DNA of 64,000 bases from Microcaldota archaeon. GTDB lineage: Archaea > Micrarchaeota > Micrarchaeia > Micrarchaeales > CABMGC01. The stretch lies in NCBI GenBank assembly GCA_028866995.1, contig JAGWHD010000001.1:81030-145029 (forward strand), given 5' to 3'. The notes under the pieces were generated by a model, which worked only from the letters and a program-made list of their open reading frames with translations, had not been told where the DNA came from and made no database searches. Of this stretch, positions 32,539 through 40,027 are shown piece by piece. How positions within the stretch are numbered: position 1 is the stretch's first letter; each line of letters opens with the position of its first letter. The position numbers and the translations under genes were made by a program.

Positions 32539-34305
32539 ATGCTCTTCTCCGAACTCTCCAAGTATTACGAGAAGCTCGAGGGCACGTCGTCTAGGCTGTC
32601 GATGATAGACATACTCACGGAGATGTTCAAGATGGCGAAGGAGGGAGAGGTCACGCCCATAGTATACATGACGCAGGGATCGCTCGCTCCTTCCTTCAAG
32701 TCGCTGCAGATGGGATTAGCTGAGAAGTTCGCGGCAGAGGCCATAGGAATGTCGGCAGGGCGCTCCAAGGAGGAGGTGCTGAAGGAGTACAAGAAGAGCG
32801 GCGACATGGGCCTTACAGCCGAGGAGTTCGCCAAGAAGGCAAGGATAAAGCGCATGAAGAGCGAGCACTTCTCCGTCAGCGACGTATTCGAGAGGATGCT
32901 GAAGATAGCCAAGACTTCGGGGCAGGGGAGCCAGGACACCAAGATAAAGCACCTCGTGGTGCTGCTGTCGTCTTCGGAGCCGCTTGACAACAAGTACCTG
33001 ATAAGGTTCGCGCTCGGCCAGCTGAGGCTTGGAGTTGGCGATGCGACGATACTCGAGGCGCTGTCCAGCGCCTTCACAGGATCTAGGGATTTCAAGGCAG
33101 AGCTCGAGGACGCGTACAACAAGTGCGGCGACCTGGGCAAGGTGGGAGACCTGATCGCAAGGAAGGGCGAGAGAGGGGTAAAAGGCCTCAAGGTTGAGCT
33201 CTTCAGCCCCGTCAGACCCGCACTCGCAGAAAGGCTGCCGACGTCGGAGCAGATACTGGAGAAGATGCACGGGAGATGCGCCGTGGAGAGCAAGTACGAT
33301 GGCCTGCGCGCGCAGCTGCACATAGACAGGAAGAACAGGAGAGTCGAGATATTCTCGAGGAACCTAGAGGTCCTGACGCCGATGCTCCCCGAGATAGCGC
33401 GCGCGGCGCTTCATGAGGTGAAGGCTGATGAGGCGATAATAGAGGGGGAAGCTATTGCTTACAACGACTCCACCGGGGAGTTCAGGCCCTTCCAGGAGAC
33501 CATACAGAGGAAGAGGAAGCACGGGATAGAGGAGATGAGCGAGACTATGCCGCTTACGCTCTTCGCGTTCGACATCATGTACCTTGACGGCGAGGACTAC
33601 CTCGACAGGAGCTACGAGGAGAGAAGGAGGAAGCTTGAGAGCATAATAACCCCGAAGGGCAGGATAAGGCCCTCGGACAAGATAGTCGCCACTACGGCGA
33701 AGGAGATAGACACTTATTTCGAGAACATGGTCGGCGACGGGCTTGAGGGGATAGTGGCGAAGGACCTTGGGGCAAGATACGTAGCAGGTGCGAGGAAGTT
33801 CAGCTGGATAAAGCTCAAGAGGAGCTACAGGGGGGAGCTGTCAGATACCCTTGACCTCGTCATAGTAGGCTACTACCTTGGTAGAGGGCAGAGAGCCGAG
33901 TTCAGGTTCGGCGGATTGCTTACCGCTGTCTACAACGAGAAGCGGGACATGTTCGAGACAATAACAAGGATAGGCACCGGGTTCAGCGAGAAGATGATGA
34001 CGGAGCTGGAGCAGCGGCTCAGCAGGATAAAGGTAAAGAACAGGCCTGCAAGGGTCGACGCGGTCGTTGATGCCGACTTCTGGGTCGAACCTAGGTTCGT
34101 CATCACGGTGCGTGCTGACGAAATCACAAAATCGCCCATGCATACCTGTGGAAAAGATTCGACCGATACCGGCTACGCGCTCCGTTTTCCGAGAATAATC
34201 AGCGACGGAGTGAGGGACGACAAGAGCCCAGAGGACGCAACGACAACGAAGGAGGTAATTGAGATGTACGGCATGCAGAAAAGGACAAGGCTTGGAGAAA
34301 AATGA
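32539..34305 (+). CDS. lig: ATP-dependent DNA ligase
   Basis: Replicative/repair ligase of archaeal type, 588 residues. Residues 1-210 form the N-terminal DNA-binding domain. The adenylated lysine lies in ESKYDGLRAQLHI near 255. EIFSRNLE (motif III region), LFAFDIMYLDGED (motif IIIa), EGIVAKDLGARY (motif IV) and SWIKLKRSY (motif V lysine) follow. The OB-fold end contains LRFPRI near 560. The order and spacing fit the euryarchaeal type. It starts 35 bases from the divergent methyltransferase and is followed by the ftsZ pair. Confidence 0.95.
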   Translation: MLFSELSKYYEKLEGTSSRLSMIDILTEMFKMAKEGEVTPIVYMTQGSLAPSFKSLQMGLAEKFAAEAIGMSAGRSKEEVLKEYKKSGDMGLTAEEFAKKARIKRMKSEHFSVSDVFERMLKIAKTSGQGSQDTKIKHLVVLLSSSEPLDNKYLIRFALGQLRLGVGDATILEALSSAFTGSRDFKAELEDAYNKCGDLGKVGDLIARKGERGVKGLKVELFSPVRPALAERLPTSEQILEKMHGRCAVESKYDGLRAQLHIDRKNRRVEIFSRNLEVLTPMLPEIARAALHEVKADEAIIEGEAIAYNDSTGEFRPFQETIQRKRKHGIEEMSETMPLTLFAFDIMYLDGEDYLDRSYEERRRKLESIITPKGRIRPSDKIVATTAKEIDTYFENMVGDGLEGIVAKDLGARYVAGARKFSWIKLKRSYRGELSDTLDLVIVGYYLGRGQRAEFRFGGLLTAVYNEKRDMFETITRIGTGFSEKMMTELEQRLSRIKVKNRPARVDAVVDADFWVEPRFVITVRADEITKSPMHTCGKDSTDTGYALRFPRIISDGVRDDKSPEDATTTKEVIEMYGMQKRTRLGEK

Positions 34306-34423
34306 CCAAAAACCATGGAAGATTCCGCTAATTCTTCGTGTATCCCGATATTTCATCATTTATTTCAGTAAACAAAAAACTACTGGAATAATCGGCGAGG
34401 AACTCCTCTCCAGTTTACAAAAG

Positions 34424-34440
34424 GTATTTAAACATATTTA
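34424..34440 (+). promoter_or_regulatory. Promoter of the ftsZ pair
   Basis: GTATTTAAACATATTTA lies 27-43 bases before the ftsZ ATG at 34467, a clear archaeal TATA element in a 161-base gap after the ligase gene. Confidence 0.55.
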
Positions 34441-34466
34441 CTATCATTAACATTACAGGCGATCAA

Positions 34467-35510
34467 ATGGTAGAGTTCACGAATGAACTTCTGGGTAGAA
34501 GCGAGGATAGCAGCGGAGCATCTCCGATGATAAAGATAGTTACCATCGGAGTTGGAGGCGGAGGGAACAACACGGTAAACAGGCTGGTCAAGGTTGGAGT
34601 CAAGGGAACGGACCTTGTCGCGGTAAACACCGATGTCCAGCACTTCAAGATCGTGGACGACAGGATAAAGAAGATACTTATCGGAAAGAACATGACAAGA
34701 GGTCTTGGCGCAGGAGGAGACCCGGAGATGGGAGCCAAGGCAGCCGAGATGGACAGGCAGTCCATAGAGGAGGTTCTTTCCGGAGCGCAGCTCGTATTCC
34801 TGTGCGCAGGCATGGGAGGAGGAACGGGAACCGGAGCGATACCTGTGATAGCGCAGGTCGCGAAGGAGCAGGGCGCCATAGTGGTCGCAATGGTAACGTA
34901 CCCGTTCGACCTTGAGCGTGTAAGGAAGGTCAAGGCCGAGGAGGGAATACAGAGGCTCAGGAAGAACTGCGACAGCGTCATAATACTGGACAACAACAGG
35001 CTGGTCAAGCTCGTGCCTAACCTGCCAATGAACGAGGCGTTCGCCGTAGCGGACGACATACTCGCCAAGGCGATAGGCGGACTTGTCTGGACCATAACGC
35101 AGCCTAGCCTGATAAACATCGACTTCGCGGACGTAAGGAGCATAATGGGAAGCGGAGACGTTGGATTCATATCTGTGGGAACAGGCAAGGGCAACGACAA
35201 GGTCGGCTCTGCCGCAGAGGCTGTCCTCAAGAACAGGCTTCTTGACGTGGACTTCGAGAATGCGAAGGGAGCGCTGGTGCACATATCAGGAGCTTCTGAC
35301 CTGACCCTCGGAGACGCGATAAAGGCCGGAGAGATAATAACCGAGAGGATGGACCCCAAGGCGAACATCAAGTGGGGCGCGAGGATCATACCTGGATATG
35401 AAGGCCAGATAGAGATAGTCGCGATAGTCACTGGCGTCAAGGGATCGAGCATCGTCGGGAAGTTCGAGGAGAAGAAGGCCGCGTCTTACAACGACGTGGA
35501 CTTCATCTGA
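34467..35510 (+). CDS. ftsZ: Cell division protein FtsZ (first copy)
   Basis: Tubulin-family GTPase that forms the division ring. The 347-residue protein has GVGGGGNNTVNRL at the nucleotide site, the G-box AGMGGGTGTGAIPV near 112, and the T7 loop NIDFADVRSIM near 212, which activates GTP hydrolysis in the next subunit. A C-terminal conserved tail for membrane adaptors is not obvious. It is followed after 22 bases by a second, different ftsZ. Many archaea have FtsZ1 and FtsZ2 with separate scaffold and constriction roles; I do not assign which is which. Confidence 0.95.
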   Translation: MVEFTNELLGRSEDSSGASPMIKIVTIGVGGGGNNTVNRLVKVGVKGTDLVAVNTDVQHFKIVDDRIKKILIGKNMTRGLGAGGDPEMGAKAAEMDRQSIEEVLSGAQLVFLCAGMGGGTGTGAIPVIAQVAKEQGAIVVAMVTYPFDLERVRKVKAEEGIQRLRKNCDSVIILDNNRLVKLVPNLPMNEAFAVADDILAKAIGGLVWTITQPSLINIDFADVRSIMGSGDVGFISVGTGKGNDKVGSAAEAVLKNRLLDVDFENAKGALVHISGASDLTLGDAIKAGEIITERMDPKANIKWGARIIPGYEGQIEIVAIVTGVKGSSIVGKFEEKKAASYNDVDFI

Positions 35511-35532
35511 GCTCGAGATTGGGTGACCTTGG

Positions 35533-36549
35533 ATGGTGGACCAATTCGACTACGATGCATTCTCCCCTAAGATCGCCGTTGTGGGAGTAGGAGGGCAGGG
35601 AAGCAACCTTGTTAACAGGCTGTTCGGGTACGGCATAAAGAGCGCCGATACCATAGCGGTCAACACCGACCTAGGCCACCTCAACATGATAAAGGCCAAT
35701 AAGAAGATACTCATTGGCAAGGAGATAACCAACGGACTGGGTGCCGGAGGATTCCCCGAGGTAGCTGCGAAATGCGCAGATGTCAGCAGGGGGGAGCTCG
35801 AGAAGGCCCTGGAAGGTTACAATCTGGTGTTCGTAGCCGCTGGAATGGGCGGAGGGACAGGGACCGGAGCCGCTCCTGTAGTGGCGAAGGTCGCGAGGGA
35901 GATGGGAGCCACGGTCGTTGGGACCGTGACATTCCCGTTCGCCCTTGAGAGGAGCAGGAAGCAGAAGGCCGAATGGGGGCTCGAGAAACTGACCAAGGAA
36001 GCCGACAGCGTCATAGTCATAGAGAACGACAAGCTGCTCTCATATGTCCCTAACCTGCCGATAGAGCGCGCGTTCGAATTGGTTGACAACGTAACTGGCA
36101 ATGCGGTCAAGGGCATATCCGACTGCATAACGCTGCCTAGCCTGATAAACCTCGACTTCGCCGACCTCAGGAACGTGGTCAGGAATACGGGCACTGCTGT
36201 AATAAGCATAGGCACCGGCCATGGAACCGACAGGGTAGAGAAGGCGATAAAGTCGACAAGGAGCCATCCGCTGCTCGGAGTCGAGTACGAAGGGTCCAAG
36301 GGAGCGCTGATACACGTAGTAGGGGGCACGAACCTCACGATAAGCGAGGCTACCAAGATAGGAGAGGGAGTCACAGAGGGGCTCGCTAGCAACGCGAACG
36401 TGATATTCGGCGCAAGGATGATGCCTGAGCTGCGCGACGAGATAAGGGTGATGTCCATAGTCACTGGAGTCAAGGCGAAGTTCGGCATGAAGCCGGAGAC
36501 AGCGTCGGCACCTGCCCTGAACGTTGAGAGCATAAGCAGGATATACTGA
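35533..36549 (+). CDS. ftsZ: Cell division protein FtsZ (second copy)
   Basis: Second FtsZ, 338 residues. It has GVGGQGSNLVNRL at the nucleotide site, G-box AGMGGGTGTGAAPV and T7 loop NLDFADLRNVV, so all GTPase features are intact. Overall it is clearly a paralogue of the upstream gene rather than a recent duplicate, since many positions differ. It is probably co-transcribed with the first copy, and a T-rich terminator follows. The short C-terminal tail (SAPALNVESISRIY) may bind a partner. Confidence 0.94.
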   Translation: MVDQFDYDAFSPKIAVVGVGGQGSNLVNRLFGYGIKSADTIAVNTDLGHLNMIKANKKILIGKEITNGLGAGGFPEVAAKCADVSRGELEKALEGYNLVFVAAGMGGGTGTGAAPVVAKVAREMGATVVGTVTFPFALERSRKQKAEWGLEKLTKEADSVIVIENDKLLSYVPNLPIERAFELVDNVTGNAVKGISDCITLPSLINLDFADLRNVVRNTGTAVISIGTGHGTDRVEKAIKSTRSHPLLGVEYEGSKGALIHVVGGTNLTISEATKIGEGVTEGLASNANVIFGARMMPELRDEIRVMSIVTGVKAKFGMKPETASAPALNVESISRIY

Positions 36550-36565
36550 TATCCTGCTTCCTTTC

Positions 36566-36572
36566 TTTTTTT
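36566..36572 (+). terminator. T-run terminator after ftsZ pair
   Basis: CTTTC followed by seven Ts, 17 bases after the second ftsZ stop; the oligo-T form expected for archaeal termination. Confidence 0.45.
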
Positions 36573-36652
36573 CCAAGCGCGTGCAGCGCGAGCAACGTAC
36601 GCCGCACGAAGCAATATTATGCTTATAGTAGCATCTTATAGCGAACTGACTG

Positions 36653-37795
36653 GTGAAAATGGCTGAATTCCTTGGACTTGCGATAGCGCTCTTCTTCCTG
36701 GGCTTCGGTAGCATACTGGCGCTGAGGCTCAAGATACCTCCGATAATAATCTTCCTTCTGATGGGGGTCCTGATAGGCTCCTCGAACCTCATAGGCCAGT
36801 CAACGATACTAAGCTTCGTCGGGGACCTCGGCAGCATACTCCTGCTGTTCGCAATCGGCACCGAGTTCTCGATCTACCAGCTGCTCAAGAGCGACTTCAA
36901 GAAGGCAACAATGATAGCGCTGATACAGCTGGTGTCGACCTTCCTTATACTCTTCCTTGTCTTCTCGCACTGGTTCGCGACGGAGATAGCGCTGCTGCTC
37001 GGGCTGGCCTTCTCGATATCCAGCACCGCGATAACGCTCAAGCTCCTCCAGGAGCTGGGCCTCAACCTCAAGTTCAACATACCGCTGATAGTCAACATCA
37101 ACGTGGTCGAGGACCTTGTCGCAGTCTTCATGTTCACCATCATAAGCTCCTTCACCTCCAACCATTCGCTTGCCGTAGACGCGATAATCATCGAGTTCAT
37201 ATTCTCGATACTGCTGTTCGTGGTAGCTTACATAGCATTCTACGAGATATTCACGAGGATAATATACAAGTACACGATACACGAGGAGGACCTGCTGATA
37301 CTCGCGCTTGGTGTCCTCCTGCTCTTCGTGACGATAGCGACAGGCCTCAACCTGTCAAGCGCCTTCGGCGCATACATCGCCGGGAGCATAGTCAGCATAT
37401 GGAAGGGGAGATGGAGGAGCCTGGAGAAGGACCTCCACGTCTTCTCCTATGTCTTCATAGCGTTCTTCTTCTTCACGATAGGCCTGAAGGTGAACATCGG
37501 GCTTGTCAACTTCTGGCTACTGCTGCTGCTCTTCCCGCTGATATTCATCGTCAAGCTGGTAACCTCTTTCTTCGGCAACCTGAGCGTCCTCAGGTCATTG
37601 AGGATGTCCATATTCAACTCGATGACCGCCGTGTCGAGAGGGGAGCTCTCGCTCGTCATAGTCAGCGCAGCGGTCGGGTCGCAGCTGCTACCCGAGTCTT
37701 TCCTCGGCCTGACCTCGTTCATAGTCTTCTTCTCAGCCATAGTCGCGTTCCTGCTCCTGGGCAGGGCTGAGAAGATATACAACTTCCTCAGGTGA
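36653..37795 (+). CDS. CPA2-family Na+/K+:H+ antiporter (Kef/NapA-like)
   Basis: Polytopic cation/proton antiporter of 380 residues with about 12-13 helices and no soluble RCK/TrkA domain. The early helix IPPIIIFLLMGVLIGSSNL, the LLLFAIGTEFSI helix and the SISSTAITLKLLQELG unwound segment are typical of CPA2. INVVEDLVAVFMF lacks the DD pair of electrogenic NapA/NhaA types (here E-D). The predicted start is GTG at 36653; the ATG two codons later is equally good. It probably adjusts internal pH or potassium. Confidence 0.85.
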   Translation: MKMAEFLGLAIALFFLGFGSILALRLKIPPIIIFLLMGVLIGSSNLIGQSTILSFVGDLGSILLLFAIGTEFSIYQLLKSDFKKATMIALIQLVSTFLILFLVFSHWFATEIALLLGLAFSISSTAITLKLLQELGLNLKFNIPLIVNINVVEDLVAVFMFTIISSFTSNHSLAVDAIIIEFIFSILLFVVAYIAFYEIFTRIIYKYTIHEEDLLILALGVLLLFVTIATGLNLSSAFGAYIAGSIVSIWKGRWRSLEKDLHVFSYVFIAFFFFTIGLKVNIGLVNFWLLLLLFPLIFIVKLVTSFFGNLSVLRSLRMSIFNSMTAVSRGELSLVIVSAAVGSQLLPESFLGLTSFIVFFSAIVAFLLLGRAEKIYNFLR

Positions 37796-37801
37796 ATGGC
37801 T

Positions 37802-38371
37802 CTATTCCGGAAGAAGGAGCCTCTCTATCTGGCCCCAGCTGTCAACGACGGTTATGTTAGGGTCAGAGTTCCGCGCTATCAGCTCCTCGTTCCACGGCTG
37901 CCTGAAGAGTATTGACCTTTTCCCTACGGAAGCAACATTCTCAGCCACGTCCGGATGGTCGTCTATGTATATGTCCACGCCCTCGGCGAGGTGCTTCTCG
38001 GACGCGGTATTGAATAGCACAAGCCTGTCGTAAGCTATCCCGTTCTGCTCCATCCATGCAGTGGCATCCTTGAGATTCGCGCTAGTCGCAGTAGTTATGG
38101 CTATGTCGTAACTGCCCTTCAGTTTTCCGACTATCCCAGGTATGCCGGGATCAAGCATCGGCATCCTCCTGTAGTCGCTCCACAACGCCCTGAACATCTC
38201 GCGCACCTGCATGGTAGTCAGCGAGCTGAATATCTCGGTAAGGTGGTACCTGGTGATAGCCCCCTTATGAGACTTTATGCCGAGGGTCTCCTCGGCCATC
38301 CTGAGCCATACCCCCATGCTGTCGGACAGCACGTCGTCAAGGTCTAGGCCTATGGTCTTCCTATCCGGCAA
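37802..38371 (-). CDS. HAD-family 5'-nucleotidase-like phosphatase
   Basis: Hydrolase of 189 residues with HAD motif [12 protein letters not shown] (D-x-D), motif [10 protein letters not shown] (T) and motif [12 protein letters not shown]. The small cap region [20 protein letters not shown] and overall size resemble the NT5C/YqfW-type 5'(3')-deoxyribonucleotidase group. It could therefore clear nucleotide monophosphates, but this is inferred. It converges with the antiporter, and its start lies next to the GMP synthase remnant. Confidence 0.75.
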   Translation of the reverse strand: MPDRKTIGLDLDDVLSDSMGVWLRMAEETLGIKSHKGAITRYHLTEIFSSLTTMQVREMFRALWSDYRRMPMLDPGIPGIVGKLKGSYDIAITTATSANLKDATAWMEQNGIAYDRLVLFNTASEKHLAEGVDIYIDDHPDVAENVASVGKRSILFRQPWNEELIARNSDPNITVVDSWGQIERLLLPE

Positions 38372-38413
38372 TTATCCACCACCTACCATGGAATTTGCCT
38401 CCATTTTATATCT

Positions 38414-38782
38414 TTCCCTGGACCGGGACTTGCAGTCAGGATAATTGGGGAGGTAACAGATCAGAAGCTTGGCATATTGAGGTATGCTGATGCGATAGTC
38501 ACTGAAGGGATGGAGAGAGGGCTGGAAGAGAGGCCGTGGCAGTACTTTACGGTCTTGACCGGCTCCAAGAGCACAGGCGTTAAGGGAGATGGCAGGTCCT
38601 ACGGCCACGTAGTCGCCATAAGGGCAGTGGAGAGCAAGGAGGCCATGACTGCGGGGTTCTCAAGACTCCCGTATGTGCTGCTGGAGAGCATATCCACGAG
38701 GATTACAAACGAGGTTCCGGGAGTTGTCAGGGTTGTGTATGACATAACGAACAAGCCACCTGCAACCATAGAATGGGAATGA
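38414..38782 (+). pseudogene. GMP synthase C-terminal fragment (guaA remnant or stand-alone dimerization domain)
   Basis: An open frame that starts abruptly with [20 protein letters not shown], the conserved start of the GMP synthase C-terminal domain. It runs through [28 protein letters not shown] and ends [18 protein letters not shown], the exact family terminus that binds XMP. The ATP-pyrophosphatase and amidotransferase parts are absent: upstream lie only unrelated codons and the opposite-strand HAD gene. The only in-frame start is TTG at 38477, giving 101 residues. No frameshift or stop has accumulated, so it is either a recent truncation or a retained domain. A TATA-like TTTTATAT (38403-38410) precedes it. 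The stop codon lies in the left direct repeat of the fic element. Confidence 0.75.
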
Positions 38783-38798
38783 TTCCCTATGGCCAGGA
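38778..38798. repeat. Left direct repeat of fic element (attL-like)
   Basis: AATGATTCCCTATGGCCAGG plus one A; 20 of 21 bases match the copy at 39880-39900. It overlaps the stop of the guaA remnant. Confidence 0.6.
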
Positions 38799-38850
38799 AA
38801 TGGCATTAGTGGGGAATGTTCATAGTTTATTGTGAGGTTTGTTGTGCTGG

Positions 38851-39798
38851 TTATAAGTTTTCCTTTAGAAACATCTTTACCTGTTTATAGTACTGCCCAA
38901 GCGAGAAATCAACAAATAATTGTGGTCTATCAGTTTCTACAGCAGAGGCTAACGCGTCGAAATACAGTTCCTTTTCTACAGAGAGATTAATTAGGGGAAA
39001 GTCGTTATCTATCAAGGTTTTGTTGAATACCAAACGGCAGATTCGCTTGTTTCCGTCAAGGAAGGGATGTATCTTATATAGTTTGTAATGTGCCGTAGAT
39101 GCTTTCTCAATGGGATTAAGGCCGCTTCTATCATACCAATCTAGAAAATCATCAATCATGTTATTTATCTCAGAATAACCTGGAGGCCGGTATTTGAGTT
39201 CTGTATTTTGTATCGGTTCGTGCTCGCCCTTTCTATATAGGTACACCTGTCTGTCCCTAAGTTTGCCAGGCGTTTTTGTCTTGAAGCTGGCCATTATAGT
39301 CTTATGAAGACTGAGAAGATATTTTTTATCAAGTTTATGACGATGTTTTATAGATTCTACGGCATTCAGCATGTTTCTGCTTATGCGTTCCCTTTCGGTA
39401 AGCTTGGAGGTTTTAACTAATGCGTTCTTTACATCATTCAGATCCACGTCAACTTCTTCTGTAGTGAGCGTTGTAAGGATGAAGGAGACAGTACTATCCA
39501 CATCATACTTTCTTCTTTTTAATTCGGTCAGTTTCTGGTATTTTTGATTGAAATGCTTGGCGAATAGCAAAGTCTTGATTATCTCATCCTTATCCAGAGA
39601 GCCGGCGGAATATTCTTTGCCAGATAGCTTCTTGATTAACTCTTCTTTGAATGAATCTTCAAGAAGTGCCAATTTCTGTTTGGTTGGTTTGGCTATACCT
39701 ATATATTTGCTGAAACCTTTAGGCTTATTTAACACCCGATAAATCAGAAAAGAATAGTAGTAATTTTTACCGCTAATCCTCTTTATTACCAATGCCAT
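38851..39798 (-). CDS. Fic domain protein (predicted AMPylase or related transferase)
   Basis: Protein of 315 residues. The Fic active-site motif reads HPFLDGNKRICR near residue 242 (canonical H-x-F-x-D/E-G-N-G-R-x-x-R), with Lys in place of the second Gly as in several Fic/Doc proteins. The upstream helix YKLYKI and the flap LRDRQVYLYRKGEHEP near 180-195 match the family. The first 110 residues look like an N-terminal Fic-associated domain. A clear S/T-x-x-x-E-G/N inhibitory helix was not found. Fic enzymes transfer AMP or related groups to protein side chains. Codon use is AT-rich, unlike its neighbours, and the gene lies between direct repeats, both signs of transfer. No antitoxin partner is visible. 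Confidence 0.85.
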   Translation of the reverse strand: MALVIKRISGKNYYYSFLIYRVLNKPKGFSKYIGIAKPTKQKLALLEDSFKEELIKKLSGKEYSAGSLDKDEIIKTLLFAKHFNQKYQKLTELKRRKYDVDSTVSFILTTLTTEEVDVDLNDVKNALVKTSKLTERERISRNMLNAVESIKHRHKLDKKYLLSLHKTIMASFKTKTPGKLRDRQVYLYRKGEHEPIQNTELKYRPPGYSEINNMIDDFLDWYDRSGLNPIEKASTAHYKLYKIHPFLDGNKRICRLVFNKTLIDNDFPLINLSVEKELYFDALASAVETDRPQLFVDFSLGQYYKQVKMFLKENL

Positions 39799-39807
39799 AG
39801 TATATAA

Positions 39808-39880
39808 TTAGGTATACAGATATATTAAAGTTTGTATACCTAAATTAGGTATACATAAAAGTGCATGTAAGTATACCTAA
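39808..39880. promoter_or_regulatory. Two tandem 36-base inverted-repeat operators at the fic promoter
   Basis: Four exact half-sites: TTAGGTATAC at 39808-39817 and 39845-39854, and its reverse complement GTATACCTAA at 39834-39843 and 39871-39880. Each pair encloses a 16-base spacer, and the two units repeat with a 37-base period. The fic TATA box (gatatattaaag, 39819-39830) occupies the first spacer, 27 bases before the ATG at 39798. A dimeric regulator bound to the half-sites would straddle the TATA box. Confidence 0.75.
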
Positions 39881-39900
39881 ATGATTCCCTATAGCCAGGA
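39880..39900. repeat. Right direct repeat of fic element (attR-like), tRNA-Cys 3' end
   Basis: AATGATTCCCTATAGCCAGG plus one A; it differs by one base from the left copy at 38778-38798. Bases 39893-39900 are the end of tRNA-Cys. Confidence 0.6.
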
Positions 39901-39963
39901 GAGGGAATTGAACCCCCCTTTTCCGCTCTGCAGGCGGACGCATAGCCGATCTGCCATCCTGGC
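39893..39963 (-). tRNA. tRNA-Cys (GCA anticodon)
   Basis: On the minus strand: acceptor arms GCCAGGA/TCCTGGC with T discriminator, anticodon stem TCCGC/GCGGA around the loop CTGCAGA (anticodon GCA), T arm GGGGG/CCCTC with loop TTCAATT. No intron and no encoded CCA. A TTTATAAAT promoter element lies just upstream at about 39978-39987. The 3' end is shared with the right direct repeat of the fic element. Confidence 0.94.
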
Positions 39964-40027
39964 GAATGCTATAAACGATTTATAAATGCAGTTATATATA
40001 ATAAATCATCAAGTAGGTTGTTAGGGG

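Larger units (their letters stand above)
38778..39900. mobile_element. Candidate micro integrative element carrying fic, inserted at tRNA-Cys
   Basis: A 1.1-kb AT-rich segment with a single gene (fic) and its operators is bracketed by direct repeats. The right repeat covers the last 8 bases of tRNA-Cys and 13 bases of its 3' flank. This is the footprint left by tyrosine-recombinase integration into a tRNA 3' end. No integrase is present, so it is either a non-autonomous element or a deletion remnant. Confidence 0.42.

Noticed and set aside
34428..35452. Long minus-strand frames opposite the first ftsZ
   Set aside because: They exist only because stop codons are rare antisense to this codon usage; FtsZ motifs on the plus strand are complete.
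38372..38608. A 78-codon minus-strand frame over the guaA remnant
   Set aside because: It lies opposite a strongly conserved GMP synthase sequence and shows no motif of its own.
38851..39798. A toxin-antitoxin pair with fic
   Set aside because: No small partner gene lies up- or downstream, and no clear inhibitory helix motif was found in the Fic protein, so only a lone Fic can be supported.
39808..39880. A miniature CRISPR array (37-base periodic repeats)
   Set aside because: Only the 10-base half-sites repeat, in inverted pairs around a TATA box; there are just two units, no constant full-length repeat and no cas gene.
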